DNA of 64,000 nt from Enoplosus armatus (lineage: Eukaryota > Chordata > Actinopteri > Centrarchiformes > Enoplosidae), in NCBI RefSeq assembly GCF_043641665.1, contig NC_092189.1, forward strand, positions 15,778,833 through 15,842,832. The letters run 5' to 3'. Shown here one piece after another: positions 20,440-32,890 of this stretch. The notes beneath the pieces were generated by a model. The model was not told the DNA's origin. It worked only from the letters and a program-made list of their open reading frames with translations, and did no database searches. The position numbers and the translations under genes are program-made. Every line of letters begins with the position of its first letter. Position 1 is the first letter of the stretch.

Positions 20440-20700
20440 CTTCTTCTTCAGTGGTCCTGAGATCTCTCTTGACGGAGAGCTGTGAGAGCGATACACCTGT
20501 TTTAATCAGTGAGGGTTTCTGTCACTGTGCTGTCACGGCCAAAGATGTCAAAGAAGAAAACAGAGGGGAGGTAGAGCTGCACTCCGCTGCAGCTGAACGA
20601 AGTGCAGAGGCTGAGAGGAAGTCACGTGGCCGCACAGAAACTGAAAAGGCAAACCCTGTTTTTGGTGCTCGGGTTTACACACAGGCTAGTGAGTTTGTTA
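20440..20700 (-). promoter_or_regulatory. sash3: putative sash3 5' UTR and proximal promoter
   Basis: This is the sequence directly upstream of the sash3 start. It contains GAGGAAGT (20615-20622, + strand), an ETS/PU.1-type core, abutting CACGTG (20623-20628), an E-box, about 180 bp from the ATG. No TATA box is evident. ETS/PU.1 input would suit a haematopoietic gene, but that is inference from motifs alone. No transcription start can be fixed from sequence. Confidence 0.35.
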
Positions 20701-21690
20701 TATCTCTCAGCCTTGCGTGCTACAAACTCTCTGTAGCTCTAAACTAAACTGGCACACGAAACAGTTCATGAAAATGTCACCACAACTCGGTTTGTTCTGT
20801 TATTACACACAGGCTCAGTATTTCTTCTGTGAATCTTGCTTAACACAGGGTTTTTTTTTAATGTTGTGATTAAATAATCGACCTCAGGTTGCTCATATTT
20901 AACATGTTCAGTCAGATTAAAGCTCATAAAAGGATCATCAATGAAGAGCAGTGGTTTTTAAAGAGCCAGAATACAACCTGCAGCCACTGCATTTCAACAT
21001 TTCTACTCCTACAGACGTTGGTTTTCAACTTCAGCAGAATGTTGAAGTAGATTTGCCGGCAGGAAAGATCTCTATCGTGCAACACAGCAGCTCTTGAGTT
21101 GTCAGCCAACTCAGAGTGATTGTAAAGTCCAGACCAAACAATGTTTTTATGATACTTCAGCTTGTTGTTTAGCCGTTGTTCTCAAATGAGCACGTATTTG
21201 TCATCGCACCTAAAGTGTGGAAGTGAAAGAAACCAAAATATGACATATTTAGAAACTCAGTAACGGCTTTGCAGCTGCAGCAGAGGTCAGACGCACAGAA
21301 TCACAAACCGGTGATCAGACAGTCCAGTCCATCCAACAGAGGATATTTATACCAAAAGTGGTTTATGAGACAAATGAGTTGCAAGGCAAGACACATGCTG
21401 ATACTGTAAAAACACCCAAAAACAGACAATCAAGACAAAAACAACTTGAGTGAGTCACAGAAATGTGCGTGCTTCTCAATGTACACTCAGCCTGCTGGAC
21501 GAGGCAAACACTGGTAGTAAGGGAAGTGTAAGTCAAGTTTAGCTTGTTATTTCGGTGGGGTAGCAAACCACATGATAAGAGGATGCCCTATTTTAGTTTC
21601 CTGTCACTCAAAAAAAGGCTGGCAATAAACCGATCTGTCTTCAGATCTTAAAGGGACCAAAACAATAAGAAACAGATTCCACTAGAGGCT
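20701..21690. other. intergenic, nothing recognised
   Basis: Mostly unique AT-rich sequence between sash3 and the repeat cluster upstream of it. No coding potential or repeat family was recognised. Confidence 0.5.
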
Positions 21691-21699
21691 ACCTGAAGA

Positions 21700-22205
21700 T
21701 CCGTCACTCAAGTAAAAGAAGCAATACTACACTACAAACTATATACTCCATTACAAGTACAAGTAATGCATTGAATACGTTACTTAAGTAAGTATTATCA
21801 GAAAAATATACTTATAGTGTCAAAGGTAAAAGTACTCTTTATAACCACAACCTCAGAATTTTTAAATATTATCATAATGCTAGATCATACATTGTTACAT
21901 TACTAGAACAATTTATCATATTTTAGAAACCGATCATATGTTTTAAATATTAAATCGTTATCAGCAAAGTAACTGGTAACTATAGCTGCCACGTAAATGT
22001 AGTGGAGTACAAAGTACAATATTTCCTTCTAAAATGTAGTGGATTAAAAGTGTAAAGTACCACAAAATGTACCTGAAATCGCACTTAAGTGCAGTACTTA
22101 GAGGTACCCTGTGGAGTTTTTGACCTCTAGTAGTGCTATGGAGCAATGTTTTGACGAGCGGGTCCCTGTTTTGTTTTTCCACCACTGCTAGGAGGTCACT
22201 GTTCA
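21700..22205. repeat. R3 repeat joined to a second unit ('aggtaccctgtgg')
   Basis: The R3 blocks are 'ctccattacaagtacaagtaa', 'gtagtggagtacaaagtac' and 'gcacttaagtgcagtactta'. They run straight into 'gaggtaccctgtggagttt' and 'tagtgctatggagcaatgtttt'. The same junction occurs at about 24090-24190. Confidence 0.65.
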
Positions 22206-22377
22206 CTGGAGAAGACTGCAAGTAAAGATGTTGAAATTTCGGCAATGCTGCATATTTGGACAAAAAAAAACCTGCCTCTTAAGGCCTACGGACTTAATTA
22301 ACTCTGTTATACCCGGCAAACGTTTCATTTTATGTTTTTGTGTCTGTTTGTTTTGTGTCCTTGGGTGCAAAATGCAA

Positions 22378-22406
22378 GTTATTATCATTATTATTATTAT
22401 TATTAT
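22378..22406 (+). repeat. (ATT)n microsatellite
   Basis: Short run of ATT/TTA trinucleotides between sash3 and xpnpep2. Confidence 0.85.
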
Positions 22407-22882
22407 TAACAGTAACTAAAGGGGGAAAAGGCACAACAGAAGTGACTTTAGTTCACAGAGAACAATGATCTCATACTTGCTGTTCCTCTTTTTCAGAGCC
22501 TCTTTACCACAAACCCCAACGCAGAGCGGATATGGATGAATATGCCTTTACTGAAAGCTGTCCAACTTTCTGAGAGAACATCACAGTGATGCCCTCGTTT
22601 GAGAAGAGCATGCGGATGGAGGGTGTTGATGCAGCACCTTCACACCTTCAAGACGTGGCTGACAGAATAGTTGCCAGGCAACCCTCTGTGGGTGTGAGCT
22701 CTTCACATGTGGAAGAAGTAAACTGCAGGATAAATATGATTTTATGTTTAATGTAGTCTTTGTAGAAAAATAGCACACAGACTTGAAACAGGGGGTGTTA
22801 CACTACATTCTGTGACCCATCAGATGTATTTTGTCTCCTGATTATCACACTTTTTTCTGTTAGTTCTGTAACTCTAAAGCTT

Positions 22883-23335
22883 GGGTCGACAAATAGTTTC
22901 AACCATGGGCCAGTTTTTTTCAGCACTGTTTATTGGGGGCCAGCATTTTACAGAAGACAGAAGTCTTTATATTTTTAATATGCTTTGTTTGTTTTAATTC
23001 AGTTAAGTTTATCCACTCATAGACAGTGGCCTGCCTCATTTATGATTGAATGGAAGTACTGTTGTTGACACCAATCTGTTATTGTCAAATAGCCCATATT
23101 ATATTATTTACCTGTGTTAACTTTCTCATAAGTCTATTAGACTTCACTTAGACCATGTGCTGCTCAAATAGCCTGATGTGGGGCAGCATTAGATGTTACA
23201 AGGTCGCATTTATTGGGATTTACATGAGACATTGTTTGTGGATTCATGAAGAGGAATCATGTGCAATTTTTGATGTCAACTAAGAAAGGCTTCACCCTTC
23301 GTCAGGGGGCCAAATATATTTGTTGATTGTTGACA
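22883..23335 (+). mobile_element. probable hAT-derived repeat ('gggtcgacaaatagtttcaa')
   Basis: Starts 'gggtcgacaaatagtttcaaccatgggcc' in overlapping blocks and contains a second 'gggggccaaatata' near the right end. This resembles degraded fish hAT elements that begin with cagggtcggcaa and carry gggcc-rich subtermini. Ends and target duplications could not be fixed. Confidence 0.45.
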
Positions 23336-23528
23336 GATTTATCCAACGGCCAGCCATTTGCCTCCTACTGCTCCTCTAGAGGAAGTAAGTGTCGTGGCTC
23401 TACAGAGCTATACACTAATATTTGTGCTATCAAACCTTTCTTATCTAATATAAGGTCACAATGTTTCGCCCAATTTGTGACCCTGTATTTCATACTGTGG
23501 GAGCAGTAGCTTCCTGGAGTTTCCGCTG

Positions 23529-23790
23529 GTTACCTGGCAACTGACCATGGCAACCAGAACAAGTCTTTCGCTAACGTTCGCTCTTAGCTAGCTTAAAGAA
23601 TATTAATGTTAGCATCAACTTACCGCTCTTCGTGCAGCCGCAAGGAAGTTGTTGCTGTCCGTTTTTTATTTACCACGGCGTAGTCTATGAAGTAAAGCCA
23701 AACGTGATAATGCGGGGTGTCATTTTGTCTGTCTGCTGGTGAGCATTGCCAAACGCACCTCTCCCTCCGGCCCACAAGATGATTGGCTGC
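23529..23790 (-). promoter_or_regulatory. possible alternative promoter / 5' non-coding exon
   Basis: GTTACCTGGCAAC (23529-23541) is a full match to the RFX X-box consensus (GTNRCC, one spacer, RGYAAC). At 23779 the - strand has a CCAAT box ('agccaatc'). Between them, the - strand carries a good donor, 'gaagagcg|gtaagttg', at about 23634. The arrangement could be a distal first exon for sash3, 3.2 kb downstream in the same direction. No transcript evidence is available, so this is a hypothesis. Confidence 0.25.
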
Positions 23791-23879
23791 CGTCAGATTG
23801 ATTCAAAGTACTGGCAGCCTTGTCAGGAAAATGAAGCTTTGATTCGCTGAACAATTTTCATAACATACTTTTTAATCTT

Positions 23880-24190
23880 TGGGTATTTTGATGTTGTAGT
23901 TTATATACTACTTTATACTACTACTACTTTATATACTCTTGGACAAGGTAATCAATGAGAATGCATCATATTTTATAAACTGATGATGTTTTAAATGTAG
24001 CTGTCAGATAAATGTAACGTTGGTGGCGGGTCCCTCTGAAATGTAATGGTGGAGAAGTCTAATGTAGCAGAATATGTACCTGAGGAAGTACCTAAAGTTG
24101 CACTGAAGTGCAGTACTTAAAGGTACCCTGTGAATTATCTTTTACCACTAGTGGTGCTATGGCACTGTGTTTTTAGGAGTGGGTCAAAGC
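23880..24190. repeat. R3 repeat fragment joined to the 'aggtaccctgtga' unit
   Basis: Shows 'agctgtcagataaatgtaac', 'gcactgaagtgcagtactta', then 'aaaggtaccctgtgaatta' and 'agtggtgctatggcactg', in the same order as 21960-22160. Confidence 0.65.
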
Positions 24191-24258
24191 CAAGTTACAA
24201 GTTTTTTATGATTTTGTCAAATCGAAAAATAATCAGATTCATGACTCAAGTCCACACC

Positions 24259-24264
24259 TTTATT
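24259..24264 (-). terminator. candidate poly(A) signal, xpnpep2
   Basis: AATAAA on the - strand ('taaaaataaaggtgtggact'), about 290 nt after the xpnpep2 stop and followed by a GT-rich segment as expected of a cleavage site. Confidence 0.6.
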
Positions 24265-24549
24265 TTTAACAGTGTTACTTTAATAAAATAGAAATTATAT
24301 CAGCTGGTCATACAAATGTCCAGATTAAAAACCAAAAAGCTAAAACATCAAGAATCACAGAAAAGATCAACTTTGAACACCACAATATCAGCCACTAAAT
24401 AATTAAACAAATACATCCTTCAATTAAAAGAATGCTAAATTGCAGTGCATCTCTCAACCTGGTATAGCTGCTCAATAGAGACTGCATAGGGGTAACATTA
24501 GTGTGCAAGTCTGCTGTGAATGGAGTGAGTGCAAGAGAGATGAAGATGC

Positions 24550-27500
24550 TCAGACGATGTTGTGGAGGAGAGCAACGGCCAGAGCGGTGAGCGTCAGCGA
24601 GGAGGAACAGACAGATGCAGAAGATCCAGACTCCATGAAGGGCTCTGTGTTTTTGAGCATCCAGTCCTTCTCCTCGCGTAGTCCCTGTTTGTCCAGTTCA
24701 GGACCCACCAGCCTCCGGATCATCTCATAGTATTTATTCAGCCACTGAAGCTGGAGGGAGGAAAGGTAAGAAAACAAGTATCTTGGTTTAATATTCCAGA
24801 TAAATTAGATGAACCAAATTAGGAGTAAACCACTTTTGTTCTGTGCCTACATTCTGCCACTTGGTCACATCTTCTTCGATGCTGACAGTTGTGGAAGAAG
24901 TACTAATATGGTTTACTTAAGGTAAAAAAAATGTAAAAATACTCCATTACAAGTAACGGTTCTGCACCCAAACTCACCCAAAATTAAGCAAACGTACAGG
25001 TAGTATTACCCCCCAAATGTACTTTATTTATCAAAATGAAAGTAATTGTTCTGCAGACATATTATTATGTATGACATTGCTAAATTGTTAAAGCTTTTGC
25101 ATCAGTGTCAAAGAAGCAGTTTTTTGTTGCAGCTAGTTGAGGTGCAGCTAAATTTAACTTCTTTGTATGCAGCTGTATACTGGTATTTTAGTTCAGTGGT
25201 TCCCAACGTAGGCGCCAGGCCTTTGAGTTTTAGTGAAATAGTGGATACTTTTTCCTCATTGGGCCTCAAACTAATATTTAAATGAAACCATCTGAGAAGT
25301 TCAGAGGGGAAATGTCTCTTTGGAGGAACTGCTGACAACACAGAGACACCTGAAATGTGACAAGGAACCCCAACCAGGGCTGCTTTTTTTTGTAAGGGGC
25401 CACGAGCCAAAAAGGTAAAGTAACCAGCAACTAGTACAATATTTCCCTCTAAAATGTAGTGGAGTAGAAGTATAAAGTAGCATAAAATGTAAAGTACCTC
25501 AAAATTGTACAGTACTGAGTAAATGTACATAGGTTCTTAATGTTCTTTTTTGTAAAATCTTAAATATTATATAAATAAAAAGAAACAAAGCACAGTAGTT
25601 GATTTCACACAAGGTTTTGTTTTCACAAATAATGTTTTTACATATGTGTTGCAGAGAAGCTGCGACCTGAAGTGTAAAGGGGGATTTTAAGAGGAAACCA
25701 GCACTTGTAAAGCAGCAAAACGAACGACTTGGTTGATGTCACACTGAAAGGTATTCACAAATTACAAGAAACTCTTTGGGGAAGTAAACTTACATTATAG
25801 CTTGTTACTGGGCTTTTATTTAATGTGTTGGCTAAGCATTTTAGCACCTCCTTTTAAAAATACAAGTGATGGTGAACTTCCACTAACTTCTCAATATACA
25901 GTTGATTATGAAGTTAAATAGTATTTCTTACCTGTTCTGAGCTGAGGAGGGAAGTGTCAATCAACTTTCTGTCATATGGAACCAGCGACACAGTGTCAAA
26001 GGTCAGGTAGTTGTGACCATACTGAGGGAAAGAAAATAAATCGCCTTGACGTTACTTATATCATGCATTAAAAGCAAGAAACCACTGACATAATTCTAGC
26101 TTATCAATAAATCTCTGTTTTGGTCAACCACTCTGTATCTACCTTTGTATGTACAGGTACAATCACAGCAACGTCTTCAATCCGGATGCCAAAGTCATTC
26201 TCCTTGTAGTATCCAGGTTCTTAAAGAAAAATCATCATCAGTTCATTCATTTAAATTGATCATAATGTTGTGTTTTCTTCAGGGGGTGTTGATTTATTTT
26301 GAAAAAGGAAATAAAGTCTCACCTATAGACGTGAACATGCCTTCTCTGAAGGGGATGTTGTTGCCCTGAAAGCCAACTGGCCCTGGAAAAATATGACATG
26401 ATTAAAAAATTAAAATACAAATGAAAGTGAAAACAAACCTTAAAAGCACTAATTTGTGTACATTCATTTTTATACTTCCATTGTTAGCTGTTTCATTTAA
26501 GTTACAAACTGGGTTTTTTTTCTGTACCCAGATATCAATTCACATTTTCCTGCAACCTCGAATGAGAATAGTTCTATCTTATGTTTCCTCTCTCTATTAA
26601 ATGTCTCTATTAAATTATCTATTATCTAATTATATATATATATTGTGTGATTAATGTGACTGCTTTTTGTGATTTCTTCAGGGAGTGAAAAAGAAAAAGG
26701 GACTGGTTGTCTTTTTCAATCAAATAAAAGACCTCAGCTGCTTTTGTTCAAGTGTATTTGGTCACACAAGTGGTTGCATTGCAAAATGAAATGTGTTCTC
26801 AAACATGCAAATTGCTTGCCAGCTTATTAATTTTATCACTCTCGTTAACTGTAGTAGCAGCCCAACAGCAGCAAGTTCGATTTGATGTAAAACAGCCTCT
26901 TGGGCATCGTAATCATGATGCTTTTAGGCATTACAGATCACTGAAATCTAACTTTGAATTCTGTTTTAGTAGGATGGATTCATGTAAAAAAAATTATGGA
27001 AAATAAAAACAGAACATACACTCATGAACTCCAAAGTAGTTCCCAACACCGTGACCCGTGCCGTGGCCATAGTTCAGGCCAACCTCCCACAATGCCCGGC
27101 GACCCAGCATCTCCATGTTTACACCTTTACATAAACAGGTGAGAGCTGAATCAAACATCCTGCTGCAGATACTTTACTGTAATTCATCCACTCAAAAAAG
27201 TCTCACAAAACATTGGCCAGTGGGGAAACAGTGTCCTCTAGTGGTGAAACTAAGAAATGTTTCAAGGTAGAATCATTATAAATGTCATTCTAAATATGTT
27301 CATTCCCACCTCTTGTCCCTGAGGGAAAGATGGTTCGAGATATCTCAATGTTTCCCATGAGCACTCGAGTGAAGGCCTCCTGTGAAGTCAGACATGTAGT
27401 TAATGACAGGGAAATTGTGTGGCATTAAATGTTTTTATTGATTACTGCAAAGCTTTTCATAGGCAAACGTTTCTGGCTTATATGATCATGCCAACAAAGA

Positions 27501-30500
27501 AAAAATGTTTCTATAGCGGAGCAGAGATACAGAAAAATTGCAGTGTGGATGATAAGCCATCTCGTGTTTTGACAGATAAAATGTAAATATCCCTTCAAAC
27601 ATTCACACTTTCATTATAATATCTGTGTGTTACCTTCTGCATTGCTGTGGGAGTTCCCCAGTGAACTGTCCGAGTGATGTCAGTGGTCCCGTCTCTGATA
27701 GTAGTGAGAGACATGATGACTCATTTCAGATGCAAGTGATGAGAAATGAAACTGGAAGAGTCTGCAAGCAGAGTGCGTTTTTACTCACAGATACTGGCCA
27801 CCAGAGTCCACCAGGTACATCTCATCAACCGTCAACCTCCGACTCGTTTCTTCTGTCGGGCTGCAACACAGAAAAACAAGAAATAATAGTAGCGCTGCAG
27901 TTTGTAGCACACTTAAAGGACCATACCGGTGTTTTAACAGTTTTAGCCCAGTAGCTACAAATAATCACATTACTGCTGACCATTTTCTAAAGCATGCCTT
28001 GAATTTGTTGATTGATTTCTTATCTGGTGGCTTTTGTTCTCCATTTATTCAAGTAATTTTTGGAGGTACTTTTTGCCTTTATAATGTAGCGTCCAGTGGA
28101 GAGCTCACAAGAAATGAGTGTTGAGAGAGGGGGGGTGGCAATAAACAAAGGTCTCCAGCCTGATTCGAACTGATGACATTGCGATTGTATGGTCAGCATC
28201 TTCCCCAGAATGCTCCCTCTGAAGGCTTTTTGGCTTCCCTATCCATCCTACTGAATTTGTAAATCTTAACATACAAAGTTTCACTTGAAAAAAAAGGCCC
28301 AGTAATTTCCAGCTCAGCGCTTTAGCATTTAGCAAACGTTATAACAGTAAATAGTGTATTTGTTAGGTACTATTTTCTGCTGTGGATAAGTACACATTTG
28401 GTGCACTAGAGGGTATTAATACAGCAGAAAAATGATTGTGGGATTATGTGTTTTTTGTCTTCTGTGGGATTTGTTGACAATAACAGTAATATAGTTCATC
28501 GCCAGTCTAATCCTTTAATTAAACTTTTTTTTTGCAGTGTTCATGTTTTGCTTATTGTTTGTGGACATGAATGCGATGATTGTCTGCAGTCGACTCTCAA
28601 ATCTTGGATGTCTGAGCATCCTTGAACACACCAACGAGAAGAGGTAGACAGATCAGTTTAAAACTTATGGTGTGCTTTGAAAAAGGTTAAGCAGCAATGT
28701 AAAGAACCACATCACCAAACCACAGCTATGGTCCTTTAAGGATGTTGTAAGCTAAAGACAAAGAGGAGGTATTTATATACATGTATAATTTAAATGAAAA
28801 AGAAGAAAAGGAAGACTATGAGTAAATCTTACCTGTAATGGGCAAGTGCAGCATTGGGTCCACTTGCAGAGATTGTCTCAAAGCTGGGGCCTCTGCTGTC
28901 GCTCTGTTTGCTGTAATCATGTTTATATTAGCTATGAAAGTCAGCTATGAAGTGAGTGCAACTCACAGTTCTCCTCATGTATTTCCGCGTGCACTCACCT
29001 GCGACATTTATTGACATAGTCGGAGGCAGTCAGCTCAGTTTCCATCCCCTCTGGCACTGCCTTCTCCAGCCACATCAGCAGCTGGATGACTGCGACTGCG
29101 TCCCGCACCTACGCAGAGCCACAACGACATGCTGACCAGGAGAGTCTCAGCATCAATCACACCAACACAAGACATACAGATTGACAAGTCACACGACATG
29201 TTGCAAGGCTGTTCAGGCGGTAATAAATGTATCAGGGCGTGTGTTCACTGAAGTGTTCAAGCTCTAAATGAAAACGATTCATAAATGTCCCACCAGTCAG
29301 TCAGACAGTGAGGACTGGTTAATGAATCCCTGGAGTGATAGTGGACTCACATTCTGGTATCTTGCATGTTCTCATTAGAGGTGTTCACGTGTGCATGTAC
29401 ACGGTGGGGTGCTTGTGTATAACTTGAGTGTGCAGATGACGTACGTGAGCATCCCTCAAGATTCGCTGCTCTGTGTCATCTTTCACTGCTTTAGTCGTCA
29501 ACACAGGAGAGTAGGAGCTTGTCATTAGTTTGTCCTACATGATGCAGAAAAACAATAATAATAATAATACTGGTTATTCCTGGAGAGGCCTTTCATTTAC
29601 CACCCACAAGAAGGAGGGTAGACCTTTTTAAATCTTTGTGGGTTCTTCTCCATGAGTGAACCCTTTCACATCATTGATCCATTGTTTATATAAAAAATAT
29701 TGATTAGTGCAGTTTTAAAAACTTGGATTTTGTCCACAACACGCATCAAAAGTATTTATCCCAGGAGCATCCACCAAGTGGTGACTCACTACAGCTGCCT
29801 TCATGATAAGATACAGCAATTCAAACAGATTGTTATACTGTATGTACAAAGTGCATCTCATTCAAGATGAAAATATAATCATATAACACTAACAAAGAAC
29901 AAAATTATGCAGTACAGTGTCTATAATGAAATAAAATACCTCTGGTGTAATGATCTCATAAAGTGCGTAGTTTGTGTACTCTGTGCCGATCCACACTTTA
30001 ACCCCAGGCTGGGCCACATACGTCTTCAGATGATCTAAGACGGTGTTGTAGCTTTTTAGCTGCACACAGAGGGACCCGATGCATGAGGCGTTCAGGTACG
30101 CCTTCAATTCCTCTGTCAGTCTGTCCATGTGGAGAAAGAGCCTGCAGATGTGGAGATGTGGTAGAAGGGACAGTATAAGATGTTGCTCTTATATTCTAGT
30201 ATAAGTGATGGGAATCAAAAGAACAGAAAGAAAGAAATCTCACGTGTAATCCCTGAAAAATGGACTTACCAGATTTCATCCATTGTGAGCAGCGTGTAGG
30301 AGTAGAAGAAGGGATTGTATGGGATGTCGTTGCCGCGCATATTGAACAGCCCTAGAAATCAAAAATATACACCACCCCTGATTGTCAGCAGCAGCAGCAG
30401 CTCACACATTCATTGACATCATCTCCTGCATCTAACCTGAGTTTACATCTAATGTTCATCTCTGACGAATGTGACTTTTTCTGTGTCCCTGCCATTGAAA

Positions 30501-32848
30501 CCAGACTCGCTAATTCTGAAATCAGAAGTCAGGAAACGTCTGAGGCTCAGTGGTGCTCTTGTGTGGGTTATAAGAAAGATGCTTTTGAATTTGATGTGCT
30601 GAACTGAAGTCCAGTGTACATACAGAAAATCAGTATTATACATTTCAGTGGACAGAGAATTATCAACCTTTATTTTAAAATTAAATCTTTCTATGTGTCT
30701 TTTGCCTTTTTGAACATCTTTTTATAGTCTGTTTCTTATATCCTTGTCATGCAAAGATGATTCCTGTATTCCTTCCATAATCCTTCACATCAGAGTGCAA
30801 CTCCTCAGGCTACAGTTTTATTATAAAAGACATTGTATCGTGTTGCAAACTGTAAATCCACTTGGGTTTACTAATCTATTTTTGAACATGTTGTGTATTT
30901 TCAAATCATCATTAGTCTGGTTGTTACATGGTTCAGCGTCTTCTTTTCATTACCGGTGATAATTCAAACATTTTTTTGGTTACATTATACTTTTTGTATT
31001 TGCACCTTCTCTGAAGGCAATACTGTACATACTTTGTTTAAAATAATCTGATATTTTTTTCTTTTTGCAGTGATTCTAATAACAGAATGTAGTTCTTCAC
31101 ATTTAACTTTGTTTAAAACTTATATTAAAACTCTTAATCAGTTGTCTTGATGGGAAATCAAATTCTGTTTCTGTGGCGGTGAAGAGCTACAATGAATGTG
31201 ACAAAACTGAATGTTGAAGTAGAAAATATTATAAACTGCAAGGAATACATTCACATTTAGAGTAGCTGTGATGCATTTTTATGATGCTCATATCAACATA
31301 TTTTTCAGTGAATTCAGCAATGTGATTTATTGAAACATGTTTGAACAGCTTGTCACAGTCTGAGTTACTTACAGGCTGTTTCATCCAGTGCTGACAGCAG
31401 GAGAGCTGTTGGTCTGTATGGATTGTCCCTTATCTGATTCCTTATGTGCTCCACTTTCATCTGCCAGGACCTTTCTGCAAACACGCACATTTTACTTACT
31501 TACATTTTTTATTTATCCACATCCACATGACAATAAACACTTATTACACTGGGGAACACAATTTTTGTTGAGTTAGGTCTGACAGCTGTTTTTAACAAAT
31601 TTTTGGGTGCGGAATCCAAAACTGATCTCAGTTTTTCTCTATCATGTCAAGTTTTTGAACTATAGGATCCCCGTTTTCTTAAAAAATATGAAAAATACTG
31701 TACTTAACAGATATGTGTGTGATAGTACTGACCTATTGGGAGCTGCACACACCTCTCACCGCACTGTCTCAATTGTGACTGCACAAACAAGTTGCCACGT
31801 AGCTGTAGATGAGTCCAATCGTAATCAGCTGGCAAGTCTTACTACAGCTAATCAGTGGAATTTTGCTTATCTGGAGGGTAAGCTGTGGAGAAAAAACTTG
31901 ATGTGCTAGAAAAAAACTGACTGCAATTTTGGAATCAGCATGCCAATTTTAGTTTTAATCAGCATAAAAATCTAACTCAACAGAATTTTTTTTTCAAATT
32001 GTTCCCCAGTGTTATCTATCTTCACCGTAAGTCTTATTGAAGCTGCGTTAATAGATTTTTTTGGCCATTAGAGGGCAGCGCAACAAGCTGAAAACACAAC
32101 ACTCACATATTATCACCTTATATTAAAGATATGGTCAACTTGTTATTATGCAGTTGCCTATTTACACACCCAGCAGACACAGAGCAACATTATAAATCAT
32201 TCGGAGTCATGTTTGTGTCCACCTGATGAGTATAAGTCCAATATAGTCTCTCTTTTTTAGCTCTGTTTTGGTCTCCACCAAATCTTAAGGGAAATATTTG
32301 GCCTTTAAGCTGCTAAATGCTCCACTATGTTGACCAGCTAGTTGCTAACGGTGTCTGTCTGCTGTTTGGTGCTGAACACGTAGCGTACAGTGGGTTCATA
32401 GAGAGCTTTTGCTTGCAAGGCAGATGAGAGCGGTGAAAGTGAAGCAAAACAGTAAAGTTGTAAATGACAAACAATGACCTGAAAGACACTAAATTGCTCC
32501 TTAGAGCTGCGGGGAACCACATAGTCGGGTCATAATTCTCTGTGAGTTCGTCACTTTACACATTATTCGTATAAAAACATTGATTAGTGCAGCTTTAGTG
32601 CCCTCTGTAAATGTGATGCATCCTACTAAGTGCAGACACACATCAGTGCTTTTCCAGTAACTTGGTCCTTTTCTTTGGCATTCCTGTCATCTGCAGACTG
32701 CTCATCACTTTATGGACTCTACTCAGACTGCCAAGCTTTCACATCCAAACTATGAGACAGCATTTATAAACAACTCAAAACACTGTAGGGGAGGCTTTTT
32801 TTTCCAGATTGCAGTCAAATGTATAGACACACACACACACACACACAG

Positions 32849-32890
<42 letters not shown>

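Noticed and set aside
28150..28215. tRNA-like 'gttcgaatc' on the - strand
   Set aside because: It lies inside the R5 MITE and no cloverleaf with paired acceptor stem can be drawn around it.
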